From Strix aluco (Eukaryota; Chordata; Aves; Strigiformes; Strigidae): DNA of 64,000 nucleotides. This document shows, piece after piece, positions 51,232 through 64,000 of the stretch. The notes under the pieces were generated by a model that worked only from the letters and a program-made list of their open reading frames with translations, searched no databases and was not told where the DNA came from. The stretch is taken from NCBI RefSeq assembly GCF_031877795.1, contig NC_133971.1:10456325-10520324 (forward strand), written 5' to 3'. Every line of letters begins with the position of its first letter. The stretch's first letter is position 1. The position numbers and the translations under genes were made by a program.

Positions 51232-54200
51232 CTTCTGCTTGAAGCTCATTAGGGAATTTATACATGATCCATTATTTGAACCAATTAATTAGTTTAGCCT
51301 CACTCTTTCCCTGAATATTACGTTAGTCAGCTCCCTGTTGCCTGTGTGAGGCTTTCAGCCTTGTAAAGGAGGAAAGGAAAAACACTTTTTAGTAGCAGGA
51401 AAATGTGATTATAAACCAGCTCAAATTGACAGGGGACTTCAGGAGGGAATGTAAAAGAAAGAGTAACTGAACAGATTTCAAGTTGTCTTTGTTTCCTTCA
51501 AGTATAATTTTAGTTTACATTATACTTTCACAGGTAGGTATTTTTTTTAAATATAAAGTATCACTAAAATTATTATTTGTGCATATGTAATGGGTGACAA
51601 GTACAGGACCATAAACATAAACCAAAATTCCACTAACATTTGCATTGAGTGTTACATTAACACAGCCTTCGAAAGTTAGTTGGTTGATTACAGTGATGCT
51701 TTGGACATCTTCAAAAGCACTCAGTCTCAGAACGGGTTATTTTAATAGTAACGAGCACTCGTAACTGTCCGTAAATAGATGTGCTTTAACCTGTGAGTGT
51801 CTGCACATACTCTATACAAGTTGGATAGCTATAAAATAGTTTATACTTAAAACGTAGTTTCATAGTTAACATGGTCCAAGTAAATGAAACCTAAATCATC
51901 TTAGCATTGATACCTAAAAAAACCTTCCCGGAGAAAGTGCATTCACCTGAGTTTGTAGTGGGAAACAAATATCCAGTGAAGGACCTTTTCCAAACTCTTG
52001 TTCATTACCAGTTACCAGAAAATTCTGCAAAACCAGTCATCTGCAGTAGACTTAAAACTGAAACAAAAGCAATACGAATTGAACCTTTTTCTATGTCTAA
52101 ATTCAGATACTCAGACACACAAAAGCAGCACACTAGAGACGTCTGCAAAACCCCGATTACAGAAGTGAAAACACACTTTTGCATATCAGTTTCACTATAA
52201 GTATTCCTCCACATTCAACTGATCTACAATTAATGCTGTCTAGCAGAAAGTGCTTGCTACATCTTTATTATGTACATTCTTCCTTTATTTATTGTCTGTC
52301 ACAGAATAACTTTCAGATCCAGAATCAGGGACTTAAGCTAGGTACTGCCAAACAACATACTGGAAGAAGATAGTTCTTCTCCCGGAGAACTTAATCTATT
52401 AATTTTTGCTTTAAGCTTGTTTTGCAGAAAAAGAAGAGGGGGTTATTCACTAAAAAAGAGCAAATGATTAAAGAATAAGAAACATCGCTCTGCAACCTGG
52501 AAATTTTAAAAAGATCATTTTCTTGTACAAGTGTATCAAAGCGTACCTGTGTCTAAGGTTAGAAATCAATCAGCAAGATAGCACTTACCTAAAAACTATG
52601 TTTTCAACAGATATTACTCACAATTCAGTTTAACAGAAACTGATATGGGTTGGCATCTCTGGAAATCAGAACAGTTAGAGGCATCTAATTATGCCTTGGG
52701 ATGTTAACTTTAGTGACCCAAATTGGTAAACTATTTCCTAAAATGAATTTTGTTGTGTTCAAGTAAGCACTGTCAAGAAAAACACAACAATAGAGCTACA
52801 GTTTACTGACATTAGCCAATATTAACAGTACATGGTAGAAAATCAGAAACAGGTCTCCAAAAATGAAGGACTTTTAGTCAATTTTCCAAATTTAAGGCAC
52901 TGCTTATTAGAGCCTTTCAAGACTTTGCAGGGTTTCTAGAGGAGTATGAGGATGACAAACTTCTGTGCTTTTAAATAGAAGCTAAAATTCTCGTTAGTAC
53001 CCAATTCCAGAAGCTGGTAAATTAAGAAACCACCAAGAACTGTAAGATTCATAACAATGTAATGACAATTGACAATATTTTCAAACACTATGTCCTTTCA
53101 AAATCAGAATTATTTAGGAACTACACCTATGGGTGCATCACAGATCTATCCATCAGTTACTTCATGTGCAATGCCTCCAGGCATTTAGAAATCTGCTTAT
53201 CACAGGGATGGCTGGCAAATGCAACATCACCTGGATATTAGAGTCATTCTGGTATAACTTTGGCAGCCAAGTATCACAGCCAGCTTCCTACAGAACCAAC
53301 CTAGAGCACATTTTCAGAGTTTCTGGGGGTTACACTTACTGTCACAACATACCGGAGCTCATACAGAGATTGTGGAGAGCACCCCGTGCCTGCTGCTTCA
53401 AGCAATTTTAAGCTGGGAGAAGAAGGATCTTTGTGTATATCTGCATCATACCACTTTCAGTCATCCAAAGCTGTGAGCTGGCACGTCATAGACTACTGCT
53501 AACTGAGCACAAGAGGCATCTAAACAAAATAAATACCCTTGGATTGGGATATACTAACGCGAGTCTTACGCAGGCATTACCGACGGTAAGGGGATTCCAC
53601 GCAGACGCAATTGATGGTTCAGGCTGCCAACTCACTGCACAGAGAGGGATTGGAGATAAGACCCCTGGCCTACTTCAGGCATTCAGTACACACGATACTG
53701 TTTCCTCCCTGGATTTTTTTTCCCCTCTACTATGGCAGCCTTTGCACAATGGGCAAAAGCTCCTACCTGGTGCAGAGCTCAAATCTTATGTTACCCCTTA
53801 TGTCTTGCACATGTTCACATACAGAAAACTAACACTGATGAAAATGCTGTTATATACCAAAAAAGGGGGAAATAAATGAGGGAAGTGGCTGAGAATCTGG
53901 GAAAAAACCCAATCAATCACTCTTGCAGGCTAGTTCTTAAAAGAAATCCAGAGAAAGACAAAGAAGGAAACACTGTGAGCAACCATGTTCTGTACCAACA
54001 ACATTCATTTTCCTGATTTTCTCATCTGATTTTACAGGACTTACTCTTGGGATAGAGAAGTGGGTACTCCTGAATATTCATTGCTGCACTGAAGTCTATG
54101 TCCTCAGCCTTGAGCAAAGTTTCTCTAATTCAGTTTCTCTATAAATTAAAATAGTATAATTTACCTGTATGCCTCATCGAGATGTTGCCGTTTGCAGTTA

Positions 54201-54449
54201 CATTACAACAGGAGGTGCTGTTTAAATGCCAGATATGTTTTAATCATCAGAAATAAAATTATTTTTTAGAACAACCTGTTACACACCTAAAACGAAAACC
54301 CTCCTGCACTAAAATTTTCCCATATTATTATATGGGCTTGCTAGTTTATATTCAAGATTGTTCACATTATGGTTAATGACACTGATTTACTTTTTTAAAA
54401 GAGCCCACAAAACCAGGAAAACACTGAAAGATGTCAGATTTCTATACAA

Positions 54450-54462
54450 GGGGGGGGGGGGG
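54450..54462 (+). repeat. G13 homopolymer
   Basis: Thirteen G in a row in AT-rich intron. Confidence 0.95.
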
Positions 54463-56493
54463 CAATTTCACAACAAAGGTGGAAAAAGTCTGCGTTAAGA
54501 ATCGAGTATGACCTGCAAAACCAAACAGCAGCTATTCCTTTCCAATACAGTAATACTAGGCTCTTCCTAAATATTGCAACATGAAACAGTATGTAGCAAT
54601 AAAGTTCTTTAGACATGTTATCCATATTTGACAGATAAAAACAGACTGAGGCAACACATTACATCAAAATGCCATAAAGCTTGGCATCATTCTTACTGAC
54701 CTTGAGATTATCTATGACAGCTAGGTTTACCATGTACCCCGTATCAATTCCTTTGTCTGCATGATCTTATGTTGGAAAGAAGATGAAAAACTTTTCCTTA
54801 ACCCCATTTTCCTTTTCCTTTGAATAAATACACGTGAAGAATGTTTATCCTGTAATCTATGGCAAAGAATTCTTTAATCAAACACATACAAACAAAGCAT
54901 ACTATCAGATGTAGCACCTTTGTGTTTACTTAAAGATGCAAAGCAGTTGTCAGGTCTCATTTTAAAAACGGATCCTCTTTTGGTAAAAATCTGAATATAC
55001 TTGGCAAAACTTAAGACTCACTGATTCACAATTAGTTTTACCTTATTCTAAAAACAGCTTGCCTTCGTTATTCATAAAATATACTGCATATCCTATCTGT
55101 TTTAGGGAGGTAATAAATACTTGAAGAAAGTCCAGGATCTTGTGAAAGAGAGACTATACAGACATCACAAGTCAGGGAACTGATAGGTGTTCAAACTTGT
55201 TAGCAAGGAAGGATCAGGCTCTACATGCCAGTCTGATGTTACTCCCTTTGAAAACAATGTCACTAGATTCTAACACTGCTAAAACAGATTTGGAAACTCA
55301 ACTTTATAACTTGCCCGTAGGTAGCAACAGGCTCTGAATAATGAGCTCTTTCAATTGGCAATAAGAACTGAAAACACAGTTCTGAGAATAGGGCAATGTC
55401 TAGCAGATAATTCTTAAAACAGAGATTTAATTGCTGCTAAGACTCTCTAAAGACAAGAAAAGCACATGGGATATTACATTATGGGACTAAGCCACACTAG
55501 AGTGCAAACACCTCACATTTTACACGCAGGCTGACTTGAACATGGACTTAAAAACAGTAAGAAAGAATAGGTGCTCGGTAAGGGCAATCAAAGCAAGGCT
55601 GCAGAATTTTACGAAGGCATAAGCCGAGTCAAAAAAAAACTTGTTTTCTGACTTAAAAAAAATCCTAACTGCAACTAAAATGGTTAAAAGGTGCTAAAAT
55701 CTAGATCATCAGCTGCTTTTGCAGACGTATGAGAAGCAAAACCAGCCTATTTAATTAAAACTTTTTTCTTCTCTCTCATTGTACATGTAGCTCCCCAAGT
55801 ACTCAGTTGATGATAAACATAAATTCTGAAGCAAGACAGCAGGCTTATTCAATCGGCTTTAAAAATCAACTCCAGAAATGTAGCTACATACTGTCTGCAA
55901 ACTAAAATCACAAAAGAAAGTGTGCGTACGAACAGAGCATGTGGAAACTCCATTTCAAACTGCAAAACACGCACAGATAACAGGAGATACCAGCACGTAT
56001 TCCCCGGTCAACACGCATCCTCAACTTCCAGGACGGGAAGGAAGGGCGCACTGTGTCTCAGAAACACACCTCTGGATCCAGGTGTCTGTCGTGACTATTG
56101 TGATGGCAACTCCATTCTTAGTATGGTCTTTCGTAACAAATCGTGTTACAAGAGCTGTTAGCATTACTATTTACAAATAAAACCCAGCCTGCAGCTCCCC
56201 TGGGATCAAAACCTACCATTATCACCCTTTCATGCTACTTTCTAAACCGTTTTCTAGGAAAGATCGCTGGTTCAGAATGGGATGCTGTGAAAAGAAAGAG
56301 CGACCGGCGGGATTATCGCCAGCAGCCAGAAACCATTTCTTTCTGTTTTTAAATTGGCGCACACAGGGAAGCTGCATAGCTTTCCACGACCTGCATCACT
56401 TTCACAGCTTGTCCTGAAATTTAAGGAAACTGCAGCCGCTCCCGTGCCCCTGCGCGCATACGAAGGCTGCTACTCCCCGCGGCAAGTTTCTCA

Positions 56494-57438
<945 letters not shown>

Positions 57439-57527
57439 TCAGGATAACGATGACCCCCCGAAGCACCAGCTGTTCAAGGACTGTTCAAGTAACTGCAGTA
57501 CTGTTTGCTCTAACCCAAAAGCCTCTC

Positions 57528-57530
<3 letters not shown>

Positions 57531-57570
<40 letters not shown>
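57531..57570. repeat. (TG)20 microsatellite
   Basis: Forty bases of pure TG on the plus strand, about 670 bp upstream of the D1 ATG and about 170 bp outside the CpG island. Confidence 0.98.
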
Positions 57571-57572
<2 letters not shown>

Positions 57573-60500
57573 CGCACGAAGTATCACATATTGGCTGTAA
57601 GCAAAACAAGGGCTGATGAAAGTTTTGGATCTGGACCTGGCAACACAATATGGGAAATGGACTCAATAACAGTATGGGAAGAAATGTTTTAACCAAAATT
57701 GCTCTATGTCACATTGGAGCTGTCTTAAAACTTGCAGAAGTTTCATTTACAGAGAGGAAGCCATTCCCCTCTTCAGTAACTCTCCAACAGCAGGAGATCT
57801 ATTCGTATACAAATAATTTCAGAAAAATAATCCCATGTCTAGAGTGTGAGCCTCACCTACAAAGCCTGGCTATTTTTTTTTTTTCTGATGTAGATCAGAA
57901 GGGGAGAATGCTTGTCCACATTGAACTCAGAGCTGAGTGAGTTTTAGCCTAGGCATGCTGTCTTGCAAGCTGTGTACTTGAAACATCAAGTTTTGAAACT
58001 CCTGGCATGGGTGCTTCTGGATCAGCTACGGGCAAACATAACTCCAAGGTAGAAAAATGTTTGTTCAGTGGGCTTGTTATTGCCATCTAAAACATCTCCC
58101 TTAACTTGTTTCACATCAAATTAACCTTATTTTCAAAATGTCAGACAAGCAAAAAATCAGGCAAACAAATTAACTAAAAGTCCTTTTTAAATAAAGCACC
58201 CCAGCATGGACTATTGCCAAATAGCTCAGTGCATTACTGTTCAACACTTAGGATACTAGATTTGTATCTTTTTACATTTCAGAGCACATGCTCAAAAACT
58301 TTGGGTTCCTTCACAGCTGTTAAACTTTGCATACTTGTGGCTATTGCAAAAACACTCCACAATTTTGAATAATGTCCATTCACCTCTGGAAAAAGGCAAT
58401 GGGAGAATAAGTTTGGACTGAAGGTAACTGGCAGAACCATTTAAAGAAAATTTTGCAGTGCCTGCCCGTATCATGATTACCCTGCCACTTCAGCAAACAC
58501 AACACTAACCAATATTCAACCAAAAACATCCTCATTGAATCATAAACACTGTCTTTCAGACGTGTCATACTTACTACAAATGCTATCTGATCCAAAAGAA
58601 TTCCCCTGGCAAATAAAGTCAGAGTTTTGCAGCCTGTTTATCCATCAAGAGAATCTGTGACGTTCTGCAACACAGCAGACATCACAGCTCACTAGTTCTT
58701 GAACATGACTGGTTGACTGACCTCACAGTGTAGATTTCATCAAGATCAGTACTGTAAATAGAAATAACTTGGTTTATAATATGTTTGTAAGTGTACCGCA
58801 TTAAATGCTTTTGATGAAGCAGAGATGCAGCTAAGGTATGCATAGTTATCTGACGACCTTATACAATGATTTCATCGAGGATAAAATGCATAATGAAGTG
58901 AGGTAAAAAGAATCCGTAATGACATTTTGTTGCTAGCCTGCAGCCTGCCCTTCAGCAGTTCTTGAAAATCAGATACTGGGAAACTTGTGTTTTTCTTCAC
59001 AAGTAAGCATCATCTCTTCCAATACTTAAGAAAGTAAGAGGGTAAGATTTTTCCGAGAAGTATGACAACAACCAAATAAACTTAAGGGATGCCGTATTTC
59101 ATTAAAAGCAATAAAACTTGCTTTTTGTTATTTAAATCTTAATTTTCTTGTTATCCATACAGCAATAATGTATATTACCAACAGCACCTTACATTCAGGA
59201 ATCTTTTTCTACTACCCACCTTCCCAATATATCTCAAAGCACATTAGAAAACAGAATCCATCACTCACAAGAAAGTCCCTCACCCTTAGGATGCTCCGCA
59301 CGATCTGTTGTTTCTGACTTCCACACTTCGAGTCTGCAGCTGCTGTGGGGACCCGACTGACCACTCAGACTAAGTCAACTTCTTATGGCCAATGCTAGGC
59401 TTAAGACTTGTTGGACTCAGCACCTCCTGCCAGTTCTCAGATTGCAAAGCGGTCAGGCCAGCCCTGATAGCTTAAATGGAAATAAAAGGGTTTCTAACTG
59501 GTGACAAAGTACCCATCAAACAAGCACGCCCGCTTTGTTCCCGCAGTTCTAAGGGCAGAACAACCATAGGAAAGCTTTTTTCTAAACAGTACTGAAGCTC
59601 TAAATTTGGCCCACACTTTTGTTGTTATACAATGTGGTAGAAAATGTTGTCGAGGTTAACAGCTTTTCAAGTATAACACCCCGTCACTGCTAAACTAAGA
59701 ATAAAAAAATAATTATCAGCCATGCAGGTTTGACAGTCTCGCAACACTGTTTCTGACCTCTGTGTTACCGCTAAGGTAGCGCCCTGTAATTATTCCCAGC
59801 CAGGACTGATCTACTTATCAGTTTTTTTGGTACAGGCACATGATCAAGCTTTTTTGCCATACAAACCCCACCACCCCCACCACCCCCACCCCTCGATGAT
59901 GAAGACCTAAACCAGATTAATGTCTATAAATGAGAGGGGTTTTGAAATTTCAAAGGTTCTTCTTGTATCTCATTAGGCTTTAACAAGAGAGAGAGAAATA
60001 CAGTGTAACACCAGTTGCTTTAACAATTTGCATGTTATTTCATATATGCTTTTAGAAAAAAAGGAAGTGACAGCAAATGTTCTCTTTACAGTTCACAGAT
60101 TACTACAAACAATTCCACCACATGTAGCTTTCAGTACAGTACATAGAAAAAAATAAAAACAAAAGAAAGGCTAGCAGAAAGAAAAAGCTCAGCCATAATA
60201 ATTTGGCACTGTACACCTATTTTTTTAAAAAGGCTGATCTACTGTCTGTTTTTATAAAAGACTTGATTCTTAGCACAGCTCCTAACACAACACCAGAGGT
60301 AGCTGTACTAACACCTTTATTCAGGACCAACTTCTGTTCAAAATTTTCAAAGGGGAAAATTACTAAATGGCAATAATTAGGAATAGCGTCCACTTTACGT
60401 AACGGTTCATCATGATTTTCATATATGGTGTCCTACTATTTCCAGAAAACAAAAAGCAATACTAGACTTTTCTACTAGCACTCAAGTGTATTTGTACTAA

Positions 60501-63007
60501 CCTTTGCAGTACTTTAAGGAGTTTCAGCACAGCAGAAGGAAAAAGTTAAGTACAGATTCTGCATTGTTGTCCAATCATTTGAGATTGTTTGAGTGAGGCT
60601 GGAAAAGAGTTGATTGGGCAAGTGCACAGTCAAAAGCTTTGACCACTGTGTTGCCTTAAAATGGGAGCGTCTTGAAGGCAAGACGAGGTCACCGCCAAGC
60701 AGTGGAATGATCCAGATAGGCTTGGCATGTGTATTGTCTTTTGGGGGTGCAGGCAGCTGGAAGAAGCTCTGGAAACCTCCAGGCTACTCTAAATGAAGAA
60801 GAGCTGAAGATCTACTGTGACTTGGACATCTTCCCTGAATTTTCTGGCCATCTTTTTGCTCTTCTACCTAGTGTGAGCTTGAAGTTTGGAACAACAGAAT
60901 TGCTGGGCCAAGAGTTTCAGTTTCTCTTACTACTACAGCATTTAAAAAAAATCCTCTGTGGTTCAAACTAAGAATTTTTCTGTAAATGAGGATGTTCGTA
61001 TTTACAGCCTTAACTGATGACCTATATACTGAAGTGATTGACATTTAAGTCAATGTTGGCACCTTCTATTAAACATAGCCGTATTAACATTGATTCAGTG
61101 TAGAAATAGCATCTGTTCTTATAGTCACCCATTTTATAACTGGAAAAAAAAACTCATTTTGTTTTTAGGCTTCACTGAGAAAATTGTAAATATTGTGACT
61201 TAAAAGGCTATCTTTGTGGAGTGTTCGTATGTCTTGCTGTTGATAAAAAGTAATTATGAAAGATATTTTTGTTTAACTTTAGAAATTTGTGGATATCCCT
61301 CCACAATCACAAGTAAAACAAAATACACTCAATCAGATTTTGGAAGGAGCATCTGGGAGGACAACTCAGTTGTAGCAGATTTCTCAGAAACTGTTTTGAT
61401 GGTCGCACTCTGAACGCTTACTTTCTCCCATGTCAAGAATCTCTCCAAGTTTCCACTCTAGTGAAGAAAAATCCTTTGTACTGGTTAGTAGCCTTATGCA
61501 TAGATGAACTATGTCCAAATGACCAGGACTAGTCTTTCAGGATGTGATGACCTGCAGGACTCGCCCAACTTACTGCTTTATGCAATGCTAGTAGCACTAG
61601 CCTTAGGCTACAGAAACTGCCTTATCTCCTTGAACAGAGAATGTAGTAACCTCCAGGAAATAATAGCAGCAAAATGATAAAGTCCAGTTATGCACAACTT
61701 CTCAAAATACTTGACTACACTTACATTACAAAAAAGGACCGAATAAAGAAATACACAGACAAAACACACATTAAATGAGAATCTAGGAAAAAAGGTGGGG
61801 TTTTTCACCCAACATTTTATATTTCTCTCATGGTCTCAGAGAAATCCAAATATGCTATATAAGAATCTCTGTATACCCTAAGACTGTATTTCACAGGCAA
61901 AGGTATTAACAACATGTATTTATATTCTTACAAAGCCAGGTAACAGAAAGGCTGCAGATATCTATGAAGAAGTTATTGGGCTCTTGGAACAGGCCTATTA
62001 TGGTTAGTTCAGAGCAAATAAGGTACTTCTGACTCTTATAATTATAGAAGAACTGTATCATTAGGCTCTCACTATGTAGTTCAGTTTTACTGCGTGGGGA
62101 TGGTGATGTTACTTGTGCTGGCTTCTCTGTTTTTTCTGTTAAACTTTTGGTTTACTTCTTGGAAAAGGCTTTGGAATGAAGTTACTCATACTGATATAAT
62201 TTGTTCTAAAGTCTAGAAGTATTTCTGTGTTACATATTTGCAAATTCATCCTAAGAAACAGTCTTGCATTGCTGGAGTAGTACAGCAGACTGTCAGAAAA
62301 GTATCTTTCACTGAAGCCCATCAGTAAAACACACATACAGACAGCGTATTTAAATACTTTACTGCTTTAATGGCAGAGCACATCAAAATGTTTGCAGTGT
62401 GAATGTTTAAATCTACTCTTTTATCAAATATCCAGCAAGGCCAAATGAACATTCCTCTGCTACCAAACATCCCTACCCAGTGCTCCTTTCCCCTCTGACC
62501 AATTTGGCAAAGGACTAATACATTCCTTACTCCACTGCCTGTAAGAATCTGCCAGAATGACCACTGACTCTCACTCACTGGTGAAAAGAAGTAAGCCCTT
62601 CCATCAGGCAATCAACCTCGCTCAAAATAAAGAAAAATAGGAAAGCTCTTGATTTTCAAGTAGGAAAATATCCTTTGCATGCATTTTTATTGCTTTCTTT
62701 TCATGAACAAACTGCATTTTGAGAAAAGGTCTGTTTCTTTTTTATATGTCTCTTTATCCCAGCAGCTGTAATTGTGTTGATTCTGTACTCTGAGACTTGT
62801 GGGCAAGGAGTTCAATAATGGATTCATTGCTCAAGCTGTTTTCTTATCCTATTTCTTGTATCATACAAAAAATATTATTTCTAGGTGAGAGGATGTATCC
62901 TCAGCATCAGTTCTCCCTGTAGCTGTAAAACAGTTTGTTTCTGAGGATACTGCTGTTGATTCAACATAAGGAGAGAAGTGAGAGATTTTCAAAGCAGAAC
63001 AAAATTA
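57571..63007. other. Gene-free DNA upstream of the D1 promoter (long-isoform intron)
   Basis: AT-rich unique sequence. It would be spliced out of long PDE4D transcripts entering the exon at 56741. Apart from the C-rich repeat at 59866-59892 I recognise nothing. An open frame at 60614-60971 has no known domain. Confidence 0.7.
59866..59892 (-). repeat. C-rich repeat, G-quadruplex motif on minus strand
   Basis: The plus strand reads as CCCCACCA-type repeats. The minus strand has four runs of four or five G separated by loops T, TGGT and TGGT. This fits the canonical quadruplex pattern and sits on the PDE4D sense strand. Confidence 0.8.
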
Positions 63008-63262
63008 GAGGCAACAGGCACAAACTGAAACACAGGAGGTTCCCTCAGAACACCAGGAAAGTCTTTTTTACTGCAAGGGTGACTGAGCACTGAAACAGGT
63101 TATCCTGAGTGGTTGTGGAGCCTCCATCCTTGGAGATCTTCAAAAGCCATCTGGACATGGTCATGGGCAACTGGCTCTAGGTGGCCCTACTTGATCAGAG
63201 GGATTGGACCTGATGACCTCCAGAGGTCTCTTACAGCCTCAACCATTCTGTGATTCTGTGAC
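63008..63262 (+). mobile_element. CR1 LINE 3' end, about 255 bp
   Basis: It contains GTGACTGAGCACTGAAACAG, then GGTTGTGGAGCCTCCATCCT, GATCTTCAAAAG, GGATTGGACCTGATGACCTC and the terminal octamer-like repeat ATTCTGTGATTCTGTGA. This is the plus-strand 3' end of an avian CR1, 5' truncated and antisense to PDE4D. Confidence 0.9.
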
Positions 63263-64000
63263 AAATTAGCAGTTGAAAAAAATAAAAATAATTTTGGCAA
63301 AAAGTGGGTGGTTGAAACAGCCATGTTGTCATGTTTACTGTTCTGTCTCTGACCCTAGTAGAAGAGATCAAAGGATATTACATTATCCCCATCAGGATTT
63401 TGCTGAAGAGCTCAACTCATATGTTATTCTGGACATTACGATGAAAACAAGAAATACATATCACTAATTTTGTACGTGTAAAACTTTACTTTCAATAAGA
63501 CCTACTAACAATTTTGTTTTCCTGCTTTCTTAGAACAAATGATCAGAACACAAAGGAATAGCTCTATTTTTTGTCAAAAAAAACAATACAAGCCTATTAG
63601 AAACCATTAACTTCACCTTTAAGCAGATTACCGCTGGTTTTGCCCGAGATGTCAATAGCTCCAAGACCCCGAAACTGATCTGTCACAAAATCTTTGCTGT
63701 GAACTGGAACTTGTTTAGATCAAGCTGAAATGTGAAAATTGGGAGTCCCATCTGCGAAAGAATTTCAGGATCTGTTTGGTTTTGAGAGCTCCTCAAAAAC
63801 ATTACAAATGCATATTCAGAAATCACTGCAGAAGAAAATAAAAATAAAGATATCTCTAAGTACCAGAACTAACAAACTCTGTGTGCCTAAGCATTTATGT
63901 CTCCTCGTTGATTTGACTTCTGAACTTCATGACACCCAACAGTGCAGCCTGAGCTCACGATATATTAAAAAATTATAAATGCCAAAGTTTAATAAAAGCT
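63263..64000. other. Right edge, nothing recognised
   Basis: AT-rich unique sequence following the CR1 end. No exon or repeat is supported. Confidence 0.6.

Noticed and set aside
53433..53879. 148-codon plus-strand open frame in the large intron
   Set aside because: No recognisable motif and no gene context; compatible with chance.
60614..60971. Two overlapping plus-strand open frames resembling a possible retrocopy
   Set aside because: No parent gene recognised and the frames change without a clear pattern; not enough to call a pseudogene.

Overview
The window is vertebrate nuclear DNA, almost certainly from a bird. The evidence is a multi-exon gene with GT/GC-AG introns, a CpG-island promoter, CR1 LINE 3' ends and avian-type endogenous retrovirus (ERV) remnants with LTRs. 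There are no bacterial operons, CRISPR arrays or tRNA/rRNA genes. The only protein-coding host gene I can support is PDE4D (cAMP-specific 3',5'-cyclic phosphodiesterase 4D), on the minus strand. Ten exons can be placed to the base by splice sites and continuous codon phase. They encode a 577-residue short isoform of the PDE4D1 type, with UCR2, the whole catalytic domain and the C-terminal tail. UCR1 and the first exons of the long isoforms must lie beyond the right edge of the window (PDE4D is transcribed right to left).

Layout from left to right. 1-2315: 3' part of an ERV-L-like provirus on the plus strand, with a degenerate RNase H/integrase region that keeps an open integrase core, followed by its 3' LTR. 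2316-8517: gene-free DNA and the long AT-rich 3' UTR of PDE4D, with a CR1 fragment. 8518-24750: nine coding exons. The 4.4-kb intron at 16855-21300 carries a second, heavily decayed plus-strand ERV whose gag remnant is interrupted by a nested 694-bp solo LTR with a 4-bp target duplication. 24751-56628: a 32-kb intron poor in recognisable repeats, with one CR1 scrap and one possible solo LTR. 56430-57378: CpG island and promoter with the PDE4D1-specific first exon. 57379-64000: upstream DNA (an intron for the long isoforms) with a (TG)20 microsatellite, a C-rich/G-quadruplex motif and a CR1 3' end.

How the parts work together. The D1 first exon contains, inside its own coding sequence, the 3' splice site that long isoforms use to join UCR1 to UCR2, so the same bases are start-exon codons in one transcript and a branch/pyrimidine tract in another. 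Every catalytic residue expected of PDE4 is present: the metal-binding His and Asp residues, the purine-selective Gln and the clamp Phe. The ERK docking and phosphorylation sites are also visible, so the gene looks intact. One short intron uses a GC-AG donor. I see no sign of a wholly new system. The items most worth checking are the dual-use splice site, the GC-AG intron, the nested LTR carrying a perfect CRE inside a cAMP-phosphodiesterase gene, and the open ERV-L integrase frame.
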